Below are positions 31,751-41,355 of a DNA stretch of 64,000 bases, in pieces. How positions within the stretch are numbered: position 1 is the stretch's first letter; each line of letters begins with the position of its first letter. The notes beneath the pieces are model-generated. The model did not search any database. It was given only the letters and a program-made list of their open reading frames with translations, and was not told the origin of the DNA. A program made the position numbers and the translations under genes. Source of the stretch: Sphingobium sp. MI1205 (GTDB taxonomy: Bacteria > Pseudomonadota > Alphaproteobacteria > Sphingomonadales > Sphingomonadaceae); the NCBI RefSeq assembly GCF_001563285.1, contig NZ_CP005192.1, forward strand, positions 24,375 through 88,374. The letters run 5' to 3'.

Positions 31751-34558
31751 CTAGAAGCCGTATTTTTCGCGGCGCAGCCTGAACGCGCTTTCGCCGCCCT
31801 CCATAATGCGCTTGATCGCTTCACGCGCATCGGGAATGTCGATAGCTCCCTCGCCTTGGATCGTCCCGCGTGACTCGTCACCTGCGGCGCGATAGCCAAA
31901 CCACGCTACCAATTCAGCGTCGCCATTCACGACGAGATTGGCGTTGTGGCTAGCGAAAACGATCTGCCGGAGGCGCTTTGCTTCCCAAAGTTGCTCGACG
32001 ATTTCGAGCATAACAGGGTTGTCCAAGTCTTCTTCGGGCTGATCGATGATGAGCGGCGGCCCAGGCTGATTGAGCAGGGTTTTCAGCAAAGCGGTTGCTT
32101 GCTGCCCAGCAGATGCGTTCTCGAAGGGGATATATTCGCCCTCGCGTGCGCGAAAATCGTAGATCGGCACCGAGGCAATCGGTGTCAGGGAAAGCGTGAG
32201 CCACACTTCCGGCTGCAAAGTCTGGCACATGCGATCAAGATCGTTGGAAGTCAGCCCTGCCGCCACCAGCGACGGCGCTTGTGGCCGCGCCTCGGCAGGG
32301 GAATGTCCAGGATCATGGTCGGCGATCTTCTCCAGATCGTCCAAAACCTGCAGCCATGCCGCCGCCGGATTGGCGGCGCTGGTGATTGCCTGGCCAAGCG
32401 CCTCAACCTTGTTACCCTGGACGCGAGACCCTGAAAGACCTTGGCGCAGCGTTTCTACGAATGCGGTGCTGTCAGCATGCCGCTTCACGCTAACCCGGAT
32501 TGCGCCGCCTGATCGCGCCGTAAGTTCGGTGCATTCCTTTTCAACAAGAGCATCCTGCTCGGCTTGTGCCGCAAGCCATTCATCGCGGGCCAAAATATAG
32601 TTGGAATCGGCCGAGGCGAGGGTTGCTAGAAGCTCCCGTGTCCGCGTGGCCTCTTCCGACAGTTCGCGCACTTTGGCCTCTAGTGAGCCAAGCTGCTGCA
32701 GCTTCTCCCCGTGGGAGGACGAGCGCTGCACGGCAGCATTATACTTGTCCTGAAATCCCTTGTGGTGGTTATCCCATTCACTCCACGGATCACCGGAAGC
32801 CGCATCAGGCTGTGGCTCGGTTATCGACTTTGCCGTCACCGTCAGCGTGGAGAGGGATGACAATGCCGATTCTAAAAGGTGCCCATATGCCGCTCGGGCC
32901 TGTTCCAGCACCTCGCGCTCTTCGGCGGGCTTGTCAGGTGATGGCTGCAGAGATGCAATCTGTCCTTCGACAATTTTACGCAGCTCTTCCGCTTTTTGAT
33001 GGACAGTTCCGGCACCGGCTCGCCATGCCCCAATTTGGGCATTGGCCGCTGAGTAGTCCTTACCCTGCTCAAGAAGCTGACGATCCTCATCGCTTAGGCC
33101 GGACAGCGACGCGCGCAAGGCATTGGCTTGCTCGGTGATCGACTGCTCTTCCAGGAGGCGGTTACTCAGGACTTTGGACAGTTCCCGGAACCGTTGCCGC
33201 GTTGCATAAGATTCCTTGATTCTATTGGCGCGGTCGGTAGCTGCGCGTTCTAAGCGGTCAAGATCGCCTTTGATAGGGGCGGTGATGAACCTCGTCAGCT
33301 CGTCCACCCGCACGCTCACGTCGCTGAGCTGCTTCTGGCTGTATGCCTGAATCGGCAACAACGCGCGCACCTCCTCCTCGGTGCAGGGGCGCAATTCGCC
33401 TGTCCCGATTTTCATCTGAACAGTGCCATCGACGCTTGAGCGACGAACCAAATGGGGCACACCATTCAGAATGTAGGTGACTTGAACCGTTGCATTGAGC
33501 GGCCGCAATGTCTTGTCGATCAGGCGAGAGCGACGTGCCTGATAGTTCGGCGCATCATCCATGTCGTCGGTGGGCGGTTGATCGCAAAGCGCCCAGCGGA
33601 CGTATTCCAGAACCGTGGATTTCCCTGTGCCTCGCCCACCAATCAGGGCGCTATATTGAGGATTGAGTGCCAGATCGACGGGGCCAAGGAAGCTGGAATT
33701 GCTGACACTAAGGTTTGCAATGTATGTTTCAGGAACACGAGGCGCATCGAGCCCGATACGGGATTCCTGCGCCAGGCATGCTTGCCGCAGCGCTTCGGCC
33801 GAAGGCCTTGCCCATTTGATCCAAGTGGAAGGTGTGCCGAGGGTGGTATGATCGTCACGTCGGCTATCTGACGTTTGGATGCAGGCAATGCGCTTATTGC
33901 CCCATGCCTTTTCTCGACCTGATAGAATATTCCTCGGGCCGTCCTTGAGTTTGGCAAATTCCCCATCGGTATAACCGCCAACCCACGGCATTTCTGCATA
34001 TTTTCCAGCCATGCCGTTACGCAATAACGAAAACTGGCCTTCCCCCGATACGTTGGGAAAGATTGTATATCGGTCGCGCAGAAAGCTATGTTTATCCAGC
34101 TCATCCTTGAGCTGCTTCAAGCTCTGCACATGGTCAAGTCGCTGAACCTCCACGATCTTGGAATGCTCAGGTCCATTTTGGTTGATCGTAAAGGCAGTCA
34201 GCACGTTGGGCAGAAAGTCGTTCGGGAAATCAGCATCAAAAATCACGATTGCCTGGCAGGGCACGCCCAGCGTCAATTCCATGCCGGGAAATACGACAAG
34301 ACGCGCACTGTCTGCCAAGTCGGCGCCATCGGGTCCGGTTTCTTCCGCAGCTGCCTGCCGGATAAACGGCACAAACGTCATGCAATGGTGATCGGTTATC
34401 GCGATTGCTTGGATTCCACGCTCGCGGCACGCCGCCACCAGCTTAGTTGCATAAGCGGTGCGCTCCTCGTCGGTGGTGGCGTTAGGACCCGTCCAGCGAA
34501 GATCGCGGGGAGTGTGAACCTGAAAATCACACCGATAAAAGTGCGCGCCCTTGTCCAT
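31751..34558 (-). CDS. TrlF-like PHP-domain / SMC-like ATPase (defence-associated)
   Basis: 935 residues. The N-terminal PHP phosphoesterase-like domain (about 1-270) has metal-ligand candidates H15 (FQVHTPRD), D56-H57-H58 (AITDHH), E94 and D231/H237. The ATPase half has Walker A GGRGTGKST (about 307-315) and a central coiled coil (about 430-720). Late in the protein come the ABC signature NASAGQQ and Walker B PPLIIDQPEEDLDNP, then the H-loop FASHN. Nine bases separate it from the type III restriction subunit. Proteins of this architecture are called TrlF-like and tend to sit in defence islands; a nuclease or sensor role is inferred. Confidence 0.85.
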   Translation of the reverse strand: MDKGAHFYRCDFQVHTPRDLRWTGPNATTDEERTAYATKLVAACRERGIQAIAITDHHCMTFVPFIRQAAAEETGPDGADLADSARLVVFPGMELTLGVPCQAIVIFDADFPNDFLPNVLTAFTINQNGPEHSKIVEVQRLDHVQSLKQLKDELDKHSFLRDRYTIFPNVSGEGQFSLLRNGMAGKYAEMPWVGGYTDGEFAKLKDGPRNILSGREKAWGNKRIACIQTSDSRRDDHTTLGTPSTWIKWARPSAEALRQACLAQESRIGLDAPRVPETYIANLSVSNSSFLGPVDLALNPQYSALIGGRGTGKSTVLEYVRWALCDQPPTDDMDDAPNYQARRSRLIDKTLRPLNATVQVTYILNGVPHLVRRSSVDGTVQMKIGTGELRPCTEEEVRALLPIQAYSQKQLSDVSVRVDELTRFITAPIKGDLDRLERAATDRANRIKESYATRQRFRELSKVLSNRLLEEQSITEQANALRASLSGLSDEDRQLLEQGKDYSAANAQIGAWRAGAGTVHQKAEELRKIVEGQIASLQPSPDKPAEEREVLEQARAAYGHLLESALSSLSTLTVTAKSITEPQPDAASGDPWSEWDNHHKGFQDKYNAAVQRSSSHGEKLQQLGSLEAKVRELSEEATRTRELLATLASADSNYILARDEWLAAQAEQDALVEKECTELTARSGGAIRVSVKRHADSTAFVETLRQGLSGSRVQGNKVEALGQAITSAANPAAAWLQVLDDLEKIADHDPGHSPAEARPQAPSLVAAGLTSNDLDRMCQTLQPEVWLTLSLTPIASVPIYDFRAREGEYIPFENASAGQQATALLKTLLNQPGPPLIIDQPEEDLDNPVMLEIVEQLWEAKRLRQIVFASHNANLVVNGDAELVAWFGYRAAGDESRGTIQGEGAIDIPDAREAIKRIMEGGESAFRLRREKYGF

Positions 34559-34566
34559 CCGTCCCC

Positions 34567-37503
34567 CTAGAATACAAATTTGGCCTGCCCCTTGTCTTCG
34601 ACAGGGCGCAGACGTGAGTAGGCTAGGAGTTCGGCGACTGAACCGCCCTTGTCCCGCCAGTTATAGAATGTTTCTTCGCCGAGAAGCACATAATGCCAGT
34701 CTGCATTGCTGCGCTGTTCGGGAGCCAGTGCATTGATCCGGTCGCACCATGCAACGGCTGCCCGTCGTTTCCGCAGGACGTTGGGACTGGAAAGCTGTCC
34801 CTGCGCCTTGGTTTCGACGAGGTAGATGGAATCGCCCGCCCTGACGAAGAAATCCGGCGAGTAGAAAGCCGGAAGACCGTCTTCCTTGATATAGCGGAGC
34901 CGCGCGAAGGTATGCTTTTGCTCGTTGATCTTGCAAAAGGCATCGACGCTTGCGTCCCGCTCGCAAGTTTCCATGAAAGCCTGTTCCAAGCCACCGTTGC
35001 GTGACGGATAAGGCAGCCGCTCGTAAATGGATTTCTCGACCGCAAGGGACGAACCAGCGCGCATGGCGAGCTTGGGGACTTCCGACAGCCGACGATGCGC
35101 TACCTCGGCATCGGCGACGATCACACTATCCTCGGCTTCAAGGATCGCGCGCGCCCATACCTTGATGATATGTTCCGTGACGGGATCGAGCAGCAGGACG
35201 CGCCAATTCTCGTCATGCAGCGGCTCGAAATCCTGTTTGAACAGGTGGTGCCTTACGAAGCGGTCGATCCCCTCGGCCAGCTCGGCGCGATTGATTTGGA
35301 TATAAGGGAACTTGCTGGCGTTAGCGAATGCCTTGGAGCTGGCCGTCGTATCGGTCAGCGTCACGGCCTCCGTAATGCGGCGCGTGATGCGCGCCAGGTA
35401 ATCATTATAGCCGGTCGCGGTCATGACACCGCCATGCACGCGATAATCGCCGAACCGCGTTTTTGCCTGCACGTCTTCCGAGTGGAATTTTTCGCCGTGA
35501 CCGAGCTGGCTTTTGAGCTGATCGAGGTTGAACGCCCCGAAGGGAGCAAGCGCGGACGGCTCAATCTGCGTATCCTCTAGCTCCTCCACCTGCTCGCGCA
35601 GGATGAACGGAATCGCAAAGTCATACTCTTCAAATCCAGGGCGCAGGCCGACCGACATAAGGTCGCCGGTGGACGTAGTGTTGGTGTCGTCCTCGTCATC
35701 CGCCTCGGCCGCCAAACCTTCCTGGATCAGTTCGTCATAGAAGCTCTGGAAGGCCGGATGTTCGACAATCGATAGAATGTCGATCATGTTGTTGGGAGTC
35801 TTGCCGGTGCGGATAAGCTGCCGGTTCTCCCGCTTGATATCGTCGTATTCGTTGCCGCGCCACATCAGGCGCAGGCCGCGACCGATTGTCTGTTCAAGGA
35901 GAATGCCGGCACCCGACGCACGCAGGGGGACGATGACGCAGATATTGTTCACGTCAAACCCTTCGCGCAGCATCAGGACGCTGACGATCACGCGGGGCGA
36001 TTGGTGCCGGTCAACGTCGAATAGCCGCTCGCGCAGCACCTTCCATTCATCAGGTTTCAGTTCGCCCTTTCGGTTGGAATCGACCCGCAGCACCTCGTCA
36101 TCGGACAAGCCTTCGAGTTGCATGAACTCCGCGACAAGGGGCGTGACGGTGGTGTCTTCGCAGACGACCAGCATCTTCGGGTGCTTTTCCGGCGCGAGAG
36201 CGGCGAAATCGGTTTCCAGCTTCCGCAGCTTGGTAAGGCCCGCGCGCAACATGATACGCTGACCTTCCGACAACATCGGGTTGCCGTTCTCGTCGCGGTC
36301 GGCTTTAAAATCCAGCTCATCGTTGCTGAGCGCCCCGATTTCAGATCGCTTGTCGAGCACGAGCGATTTGACCAGCCCCGCCCGCATGGCGGTCTTGAGG
36401 TCGAAATCGACGACGATATGCGGGAAGTAGGATTTGCGGGAATTTTTGCCGGTGCCCACCTCATTGTAAGGCGTGGCGGAAAAGTCCACTTGGACGAAGC
36501 GGCTCGCCTTCGGCTCCGCGATCAGGTTGAGGCTTTTCTGCCATTCAACCTCCGTCACCTCGCCTTCCCGCTTGAACTCATGGATATGGTGCGCTTCGTC
36601 ATTGAAGACCATTAGCGCGGGCAAATCCTTGAGGTAGGAGAGGATGCCGCCGCGCTCGAAGCGCCGGTTGAGCACATTGAGGTCGTTGCCCGCGTTTGTC
36701 CCAGGTGTCAGGGGTAGAATGCTCTGGACGACAGTTTTCGGGTCGGCTACCCGCCCCGGCGCGTCGATATCTTCATCTTCGAGAGGTTCGCCCTCTTCCG
36801 AGAGAACGTGCCAGTTGGAGATCGCAATGATGCCGCCCGCTGTGACCTTCCGGCCAATGTCTTCCTTGGCGCACACGGCACCTTGCACGAACCGGAACAC
36901 CTCGTCCCGATGGGCATCGGGGATGAATAGTTCCTGGAAAATGGCTAGGTCAGAGATCGTGAAATCGCGCTTGCCGTCGCGCTCTTTTCCCATGAACGCA
37001 TCGAGCAGGCGGTCATAGACAATCAGGCCAGGAGCCACGACAAGGAAGTTCTTGGTATATCGGCCGCTGTCCGGTGCGCGGTTGGCATTCAGAATCTGCC
37101 AAACCATGAGCGCCTGCAGCACCCATGTTTTGCCGGTGCCCGTCGCCATTTTAAGGCAGTATTTCGGATAGGCGTTTTTTGGCGCGCGGATCACTTCGGA
37201 ATCGCGGGCGCTTGCCAGCATCACGTCCGGTGCGGCCACTTGATAGAGGTCCTGCAGCGTATTGATGCCAAGCACCTCATGGGCATAGATGACGTTCAGT
37301 AGGGCTTGGCGCTGCCCAGGATGGAAATTGAATTGGCGGGCATCCTGAAATTCCGCCTGAAACCACCATTTAAGCAGCTCGGCCGTCATCTCTGACACCT
37401 GATCGAGGATCGGTGCATCGCCACTTTCCAAGCCTATACTGGCCTCCTCGACCTTGGCGGTCAGCCCCTTGGCGAGAGTCAGATTGTTGATGCTCGCCAT
37501 CAT
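34567..37503 (-). CDS. Type III restriction endonuclease subunit Res
   Basis: 978 residues. SF2 helicase with Walker A ATGTGKT (120-126) and DEAH-type box NDEAHH (301-306), later motif VI-like LLEQTIGRGLRLMWRG. The C-terminal PD-(D/E)xK nuclease is D884 in SPDFF and E897/K899 in LVETK, so it appears catalytically complete. The start overlaps the methyltransferase stop as ATGA (37500-37503), so the two subunits are coupled. Family knowledge: Res2Mod2 complexes translocate or slide on DNA and cut after meeting a second unmethylated site. Confidence 0.93.
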   Translation of the reverse strand: MMASINNLTLAKGLTAKVEEASIGLESGDAPILDQVSEMTAELLKWWFQAEFQDARQFNFHPGQRQALLNVIYAHEVLGINTLQDLYQVAAPDVMLASARDSEVIRAPKNAYPKYCLKMATGTGKTWVLQALMVWQILNANRAPDSGRYTKNFLVVAPGLIVYDRLLDAFMGKERDGKRDFTISDLAIFQELFIPDAHRDEVFRFVQGAVCAKEDIGRKVTAGGIIAISNWHVLSEEGEPLEDEDIDAPGRVADPKTVVQSILPLTPGTNAGNDLNVLNRRFERGGILSYLKDLPALMVFNDEAHHIHEFKREGEVTEVEWQKSLNLIAEPKASRFVQVDFSATPYNEVGTGKNSRKSYFPHIVVDFDLKTAMRAGLVKSLVLDKRSEIGALSNDELDFKADRDENGNPMLSEGQRIMLRAGLTKLRKLETDFAALAPEKHPKMLVVCEDTTVTPLVAEFMQLEGLSDDEVLRVDSNRKGELKPDEWKVLRERLFDVDRHQSPRVIVSVLMLREGFDVNNICVIVPLRASGAGILLEQTIGRGLRLMWRGNEYDDIKRENRQLIRTGKTPNNMIDILSIVEHPAFQSFYDELIQEGLAAEADDEDDTNTTSTGDLMSVGLRPGFEEYDFAIPFILREQVEELEDTQIEPSALAPFGAFNLDQLKSQLGHGEKFHSEDVQAKTRFGDYRVHGGVMTATGYNDYLARITRRITEAVTLTDTTASSKAFANASKFPYIQINRAELAEGIDRFVRHHLFKQDFEPLHDENWRVLLLDPVTEHIIKVWARAILEAEDSVIVADAEVAHRRLSEVPKLAMRAGSSLAVEKSIYERLPYPSRNGGLEQAFMETCERDASVDAFCKINEQKHTFARLRYIKEDGLPAFYSPDFFVRAGDSIYLVETKAQGQLSSPNVLRKRRAAVAWCDRINALAPEQRSNADWHYVLLGEETFYNWRDKGGSVAELLAYSRLRPVEDKGQAKFVF

Positions 37504-39551
37504 GCCACCTCGACCGTTGCTTCGGCTTCAAAGCCAAACACATCGACGACGCGCACGCAGACGCGGCGCTTGCCTTCCTTCTTCGGAAGGCCGGTCAGCC
37601 GGGCCTTGGTGATGACCCGATAGGGATCATCGTCATTCTCGGTATTGCCGCGATAATCCTGCCAAACCGAACGGAACACCTCGCCGTCATAGTCGGGATC
37701 GACGCTCCAATATTCGATTAATGCCATAGGGTCAGCGTTAATGACCTTCTGCAGCTTATCGCGGTTGGAATCGTCTAGGTTAAGCGCCTCCGGCGACAGA
37801 AGGACATAGTTGGCAATGTCAACTGACAGAGCCTCCCCCTCCCCTGCCTGCTCGCGTTTGACTTCGCCCAGCTTGAGATATTGCAAGGACGAAAACCGCA
37901 CTTCGTCGGCTTTGAGCTTGTGGCCCTTCTTCTTGAGCCGGTCGAGCAGGTCGGGCGGGATCACCAGCACTTCAAGGCGGTCGCCCTGTCCCAAAGCTTC
38001 GATATCGTGACCGATGGTCGGGGAGAAATTCCAGCCCAGAATGATAACCTTATCCCAGCCCCCCATAAGGTTGTCGCGGATTTCGATTGCGCGCCGCAAC
38101 GTGGCGAGACCTGTCATCTTGTTAGGGCTGTCCGCGAGCACGAGTGTCTTGCTGCCGTGAAGCCGTCCCATGTTCTTGTTAGGGTTCTCTTCAACCGGTA
38201 GCGGAAGCGCTCCGAAGAGGCCGAGAACGATTTCTGCGAGATCGCCAATTCGGAACTTCGCGCCCATCGTGGAGCGCATTTGTTCGACCTGATAATCCCC
38301 AATGTGCTGATACAAGAACGGCTTGGCTTCCTGATCGATGAGGCGCTTACGCGCGACCATGCAGGCAGGTTTGCCCAAATCTGTAGCTATCCACTTACGG
38401 CCAAGCCGCTCCGCCACGGCTGCCGTTGTACCGGAGCCCACGAAGCAATCTAGCACGAGAGAGCCAGGCTCCGACGACGTAGAAATAATGCGCTCAAGAA
38501 GAGCCTCGGGCTTTTGTGTAGGATAGTTGAGCCGCTCTTTCGACGTTGGACTGATGCGGTTCACATCGTCCCACAGCTCAGTGACAGGCGTTCCCTTCGC
38601 GTCACGCAAAAACTTTTTACGGCTAAGGGACTTCCCCGTTGACGATAATACTACCTCACCGGCTTCATAAAGCTCTTTCATCTTCGTTTCTGAGTAGCGC
38701 CAATATCCCTTTACACCGAGAAACTCGTAAAACGGATTGCCCTTTGCAGCACCGCCTGGGCCATCGACAGGCATCAATCGATATTTCTCCCCAGTTTCCG
38801 TGTCGACGTACTTATAGTCACGAGCAAGAATTTCGGGCGTGTAAGCCGTGTATGCCGGATTCCAGATCGGGCTGCCCTTAGAGTATAGGAAAATAGATTC
38901 CGTCACGCGCCCGTAGTGCTTCGCGCCTTGTCCGGTGTCGCCGTGTGCGTGCGACCTTTTCCATGTGATTTCATTGTGAAAGTTCTCTGCACCGAATACG
39001 GTATCGGCAACAACCTTAACGTAATTTGAGACAGTCTTTCCAAGGTGGATATAAATGCTACCTTTAGGGGAGAGGCATTCTTTCAAAATATATAGAAGCG
39101 GAACAAGTGACTCTAGATATGACTTAGTTCCATCGTGCCATGTATCCGAGTAAGCAAACTGTTCAATCGCAGTGGGTTTCTGGTGAAAATTTCCGCCCAA
39201 GATGTTGATCTTGGTTTGATAATCCATCTTGCTGTCGAAAGGCGGGTCTATGTATATCAAGTCAACCCGCCCCCGAATGGATCGCTGATTGTCAGAGCCG
39301 GACAGAAGAGCGGCAACGGCGAGTAGATTGTCGCCATAAATCAGGCGGCTAAGCTCGTCTGCATTTTCCGTTGTTACCGGCTTGTCGGCTTCCTTGAGCA
39401 AATCGCGCCAGTTGCTGTCTTTCGAGGGCACGACCAGCTCACGAGTATGAAGACCTAAACGATAGTTACTTTCAGCGCGCTCGATTACCCGCTCGGCTTC
39501 ACGCTTGCCCTCCGCCACAATAGACGGAAGTTGTTCAAGCAAACTCTTCAT
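37500..39551 (-). CDS. Type III DNA methyltransferase subunit Mod (N6-adenine)
   Basis: 683 residues. Beta-class order: DPPF (102-105, in LIYIDPPFDSK) precedes the AdoMet motif DCFVGSGTT (369-376). The region between, about 110-340, is the target recognition domain, so the recognition sequence cannot be predicted. The C-terminal ~270 residues interact with Res in this family. Methylates adenine on one strand of an asymmetric site and is needed for recognition by Res. The base composition of the 38.6-39.2 kb part is visibly more AT-rich than the neighbours, consistent with TRD exchange. Confidence 0.93.
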   Translation of the reverse strand: MKSLLEQLPSIVAEGKREAERVIERAESNYRLGLHTRELVVPSKDSNWRDLLKEADKPVTTENADELSRLIYGDNLLAVAALLSGSDNQRSIRGRVDLIYIDPPFDSKMDYQTKINILGGNFHQKPTAIEQFAYSDTWHDGTKSYLESLVPLLYILKECLSPKGSIYIHLGKTVSNYVKVVADTVFGAENFHNEITWKRSHAHGDTGQGAKHYGRVTESIFLYSKGSPIWNPAYTAYTPEILARDYKYVDTETGEKYRLMPVDGPGGAAKGNPFYEFLGVKGYWRYSETKMKELYEAGEVVLSSTGKSLSRKKFLRDAKGTPVTELWDDVNRISPTSKERLNYPTQKPEALLERIISTSSEPGSLVLDCFVGSGTTAAVAERLGRKWIATDLGKPACMVARKRLIDQEAKPFLYQHIGDYQVEQMRSTMGAKFRIGDLAEIVLGLFGALPLPVEENPNKNMGRLHGSKTLVLADSPNKMTGLATLRRAIEIRDNLMGGWDKVIILGWNFSPTIGHDIEALGQGDRLEVLVIPPDLLDRLKKKGHKLKADEVRFSSLQYLKLGEVKREQAGEGEALSVDIANYVLLSPEALNLDDSNRDKLQKVINADPMALIEYWSVDPDYDGEVFRSVWQDYRGNTENDDDPYRVITKARLTGLPKKEGKRRVCVRVVDVFGFEAEATVEVA

Positions 39552-39606
39552 TCAATATCCCCCTGCCCGCGTTGGTCGCGCGGTATTGTCGTAAATCGTG
39601 GTTAGG

Positions 39607-39939
39607 TCAGATCATTGCTGGCTGCGGATCGAGCGGCTTGCCCTTGAATGGCGCGACCTTGATTTCCCCTTCCCGCTTGCGGGCCTGGGCAATGTCATAG
39701 CTGTTCTGCATCCGCATGAGGGTGTCCATCGACACGCCGAAGGCTTTTTCGATGCGCAATGCCATCTCCGACGACAGATGGGCGCGCTCGTTGAGCAGCG
39801 TGGAAAGCGTCGCACGCGTCACGCCCAGCACCTCGGCCGCGCTCGTGACCGACAGGCCCAGCGGTTCGATGATTTCATGCTTGATGAAGCCGCCGGGGTG
39901 GGCGGGGTTCTTCATCCGAATGCCAGTGATAGCGTTCAT
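39607..39939 (-). CDS. higA: HigA-family antitoxin (Xre HTH)
   Basis: 110 residues from MNAITGIRMKNPAHPGGFIK. AGGAGG is six bases upstream of this ATG and too close to the alternative GTG at 39945. The HTH is SAAEVLGVTRATLSTLLNERAHLSSEMALRIEKAFG, typical of HigA. Placed after higB (reversed toxin-first order), from which it is separated by 9 bases. Neutralises HigB and represses the operon. Confidence 0.9.
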   Translation of the reverse strand: MNAITGIRMKNPAHPGGFIKHEIIEPLGLSVTSAAEVLGVTRATLSTLLNERAHLSSEMALRIEKAFGVSMDTLMRMQNSYDIAQARKREGEIKVAPFKGKPLDPQPAMI

Positions 39940-39948
39940 AGCCACCTC

Positions 39949-40239
39949 CTAATGATAATCTTCATAATCGAGGTCGATGATCTCGATTTCGTCCTGGTCA
40001 ATCCGAAACGTCATCCGCCAGTTTTTCGTGACGAACAGGCTCCACGTACCCTTGCGGTCGCCGGTCAGCTGATGTGCTTTCCAGCTCGGCACGGTGCGAA
40101 GCTCATCCTCCTGCTCCATATCCTGCAGGAAGGACACCATGCGTTGTATCTTGGGCACGACGGCGGGTTGCAGCGCGCTCCCATCATCCCTCTCGATGAG
40201 CCGTCGCAATCCCTTATGGACCACGTTTCTAATCTTCAT
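39949..40239 (-). CDS. higB: HigB-family toxin (RelE-like mRNA interferase)
   Basis: 96 residues from MKIRNVVHKGLRRL. The family end is clear: LRTVPSWKAHQLTGDRKGTWSLFVTKNWRMTFRIDQDEIEIIDLDYEDYH, with the arginine-rich ribosome-binding face. It cleaves mRNA on the ribosome in known members. Together with HigA it lies upstream of, and on the same strand as, the type III restriction-modification genes, probably stabilising the defence block. Confidence 0.9.
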   Translation of the reverse strand: MKIRNVVHKGLRRLIERDDGSALQPAVVPKIQRMVSFLQDMEQEDELRTVPSWKAHQLTGDRKGTWSLFVTKNWRMTFRIDQDEIEIIDLDYEDYH

Positions 40240-40740
40240 GATTAAGGCTATCAGAAAAGATCGTTCGGCGTCAAGTGACGCAATACACCCAGCAAACCCC
40301 GCCCCTGCTAAGCCCTTCGGCTGCCGAAGGCAGCCGACCAAATATTTTTGCCCTGATATCAGGTGCGGACCCGTAAAAAATCAGCCTCCCGTGTCGTATA
40401 GCAGGGCGACAAGTACCCGCGCTGCATCCCCCCTCAGGTGATCGAGGCGATGGCCGACCAGATCGGCAAGCACTGCTGGAATACAGCGCCATGGTGCGGG
40501 CGAGGGAAGCCCCAAGGTAGCGGTCTTTCCTTCGGGCAGGCGTTGATTTGTTAAATCCCCCCGTCAGTGTCTTCCTAGCATGAGGGACGCACCAGGCCGC
40601 ATCAAGGATCGGCGGTCCCCCAATTTGCTGCGCAAATCGGCTCCCCCACCGCCCGCTAGCGCGGCCGCTTCGCGGTCCCTGACCCGACCCGGCGCGACCC
40701 TCCCCTTGGCCTTGCCAATTCCGGCAACAAGGAGGTTGTT
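40240..40740. other. Intergenic region without a recognised gene
   Basis: About 500 bases between higB and the next plus-strand gene. It contains a short hairpin (CTTCGGCTGCCGAAG near 40315), a plus-strand peptide-like frame around 40430-40490 (VIEAMADQIGKHCWN) too short to call, and the first copy of an ~81-bp repeat. Otherwise nothing recognised. Confidence 0.4.
40603..40683 (+). repeat. 81-bp direct repeat, copy 1 (leader of 40741 gene)
   Basis: Nearly identical to 41217-41298, with a few substitutions. Contains the hairpin ATTTGC-TGC-GCAAAT. Both copies lie 60-140 bases upstream of a small plus-strand gene with a strong ribosome-binding site, suggesting a shared regulatory leader. Confidence 0.75.
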
Positions 40741-41274
40741 ATGTCTCATCGTCTGTTCGCTCAGCTGGCTTTCGAGCGCGCGCTTGGAAATGCAGCGATC
40801 GACGCCTTGAGGAATGCGGTCAACGACAAGGACCATTTCGATGCGGAGAGCATGTGGCCGAAAGACCCGATGTTCATCGGCAAGACGAGCGCCGACATCG
40901 AGGCTGTTTCCGCCGAGCTGGCGCAGATCATTGCGGATCGCATCAAGGATGTGCTGAACGGTCCCGGCATCCGCAACATCGAGCGCGGCGAGTGCTTCGA
41001 TCCACAGCTTGTCGCCTTGGTTCTAGAGGCCAAGGCAAAGCGCGGCCAGTCCGGCCGACGCCGGAAGGGCGGGCCAAGCCCGCCCCTTTTCGCCCGTTGG
41101 GCGAAACCGATGATCTCGGTGCTGTATGGAGCGCGGGGCGGGGCATCGAGCCCCGCCCCGCGCAATCTCTTCTCTCTGTGTGTCGTGGCATTTTGGCATG
41201 GGTGCGCGCCAGCTTTCAAGGATCGGCGGTTCCCCCAATTTGCTGCGCAAATCGGCTCCCCCACCGCCCGCTGA
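40741..41274 (+). CDS. Hypothetical protein
   Basis: 177 residues with AAGGAGGTTGTT before the ATG. The first ~105 residues read like a folded soluble protein (MSHRLFAQLAFERALGNAAI, SADIEAVSAELAQIIADRIKDVL). The remaining part is encoded by DNA with two very GC-rich hairpins and by the second 81-bp repeat, so it is probably read-through of regulatory sequence after loss of the original stop. No family recognised. Confidence 0.5.
   Translation: MSHRLFAQLAFERALGNAAIDALRNAVNDKDHFDAESMWPKDPMFIGKTSADIEAVSAELAQIIADRIKDVLNGPGIRNIERGECFDPQLVALVLEAKAKRGQSGRRRKGGPSPPLFARWAKPMISVLYGARGGASSPAPRNLFSLCVVAFWHGCAPAFKDRRFPQFAAQIGSPTAR
41067..41163. other. Two GC-rich hairpins inside the ORF tail
   Basis: GGGCGGG-CCAAG-CCCGCCC followed by CTTTT (41067-41090) resembles a rho-independent terminator. 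GCGCGGGGCGGGGC pairs perfectly with its complement across ATCGA (41131-41163, 14-bp stem). Both fall inside the last third of the 40741 ORF. Confidence 0.6.
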
Positions 41275-41298
41275 CGCGGCCGCGTCGCGGTCCCTGAC
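41217..41298 (+). repeat. 81-bp direct repeat, copy 2 (leader of 41356 gene)
   Basis: Second copy of the leader repeat at 40603-40683, again preceding a small gene by about 60 bases. Confidence 0.75.
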
Positions 41299-41355
41299 AG
41301 CCGGCGCCGGTGCCCATGCCGGGTGTCTCCCGTCACCAACGAGAAGGAGAACCGG

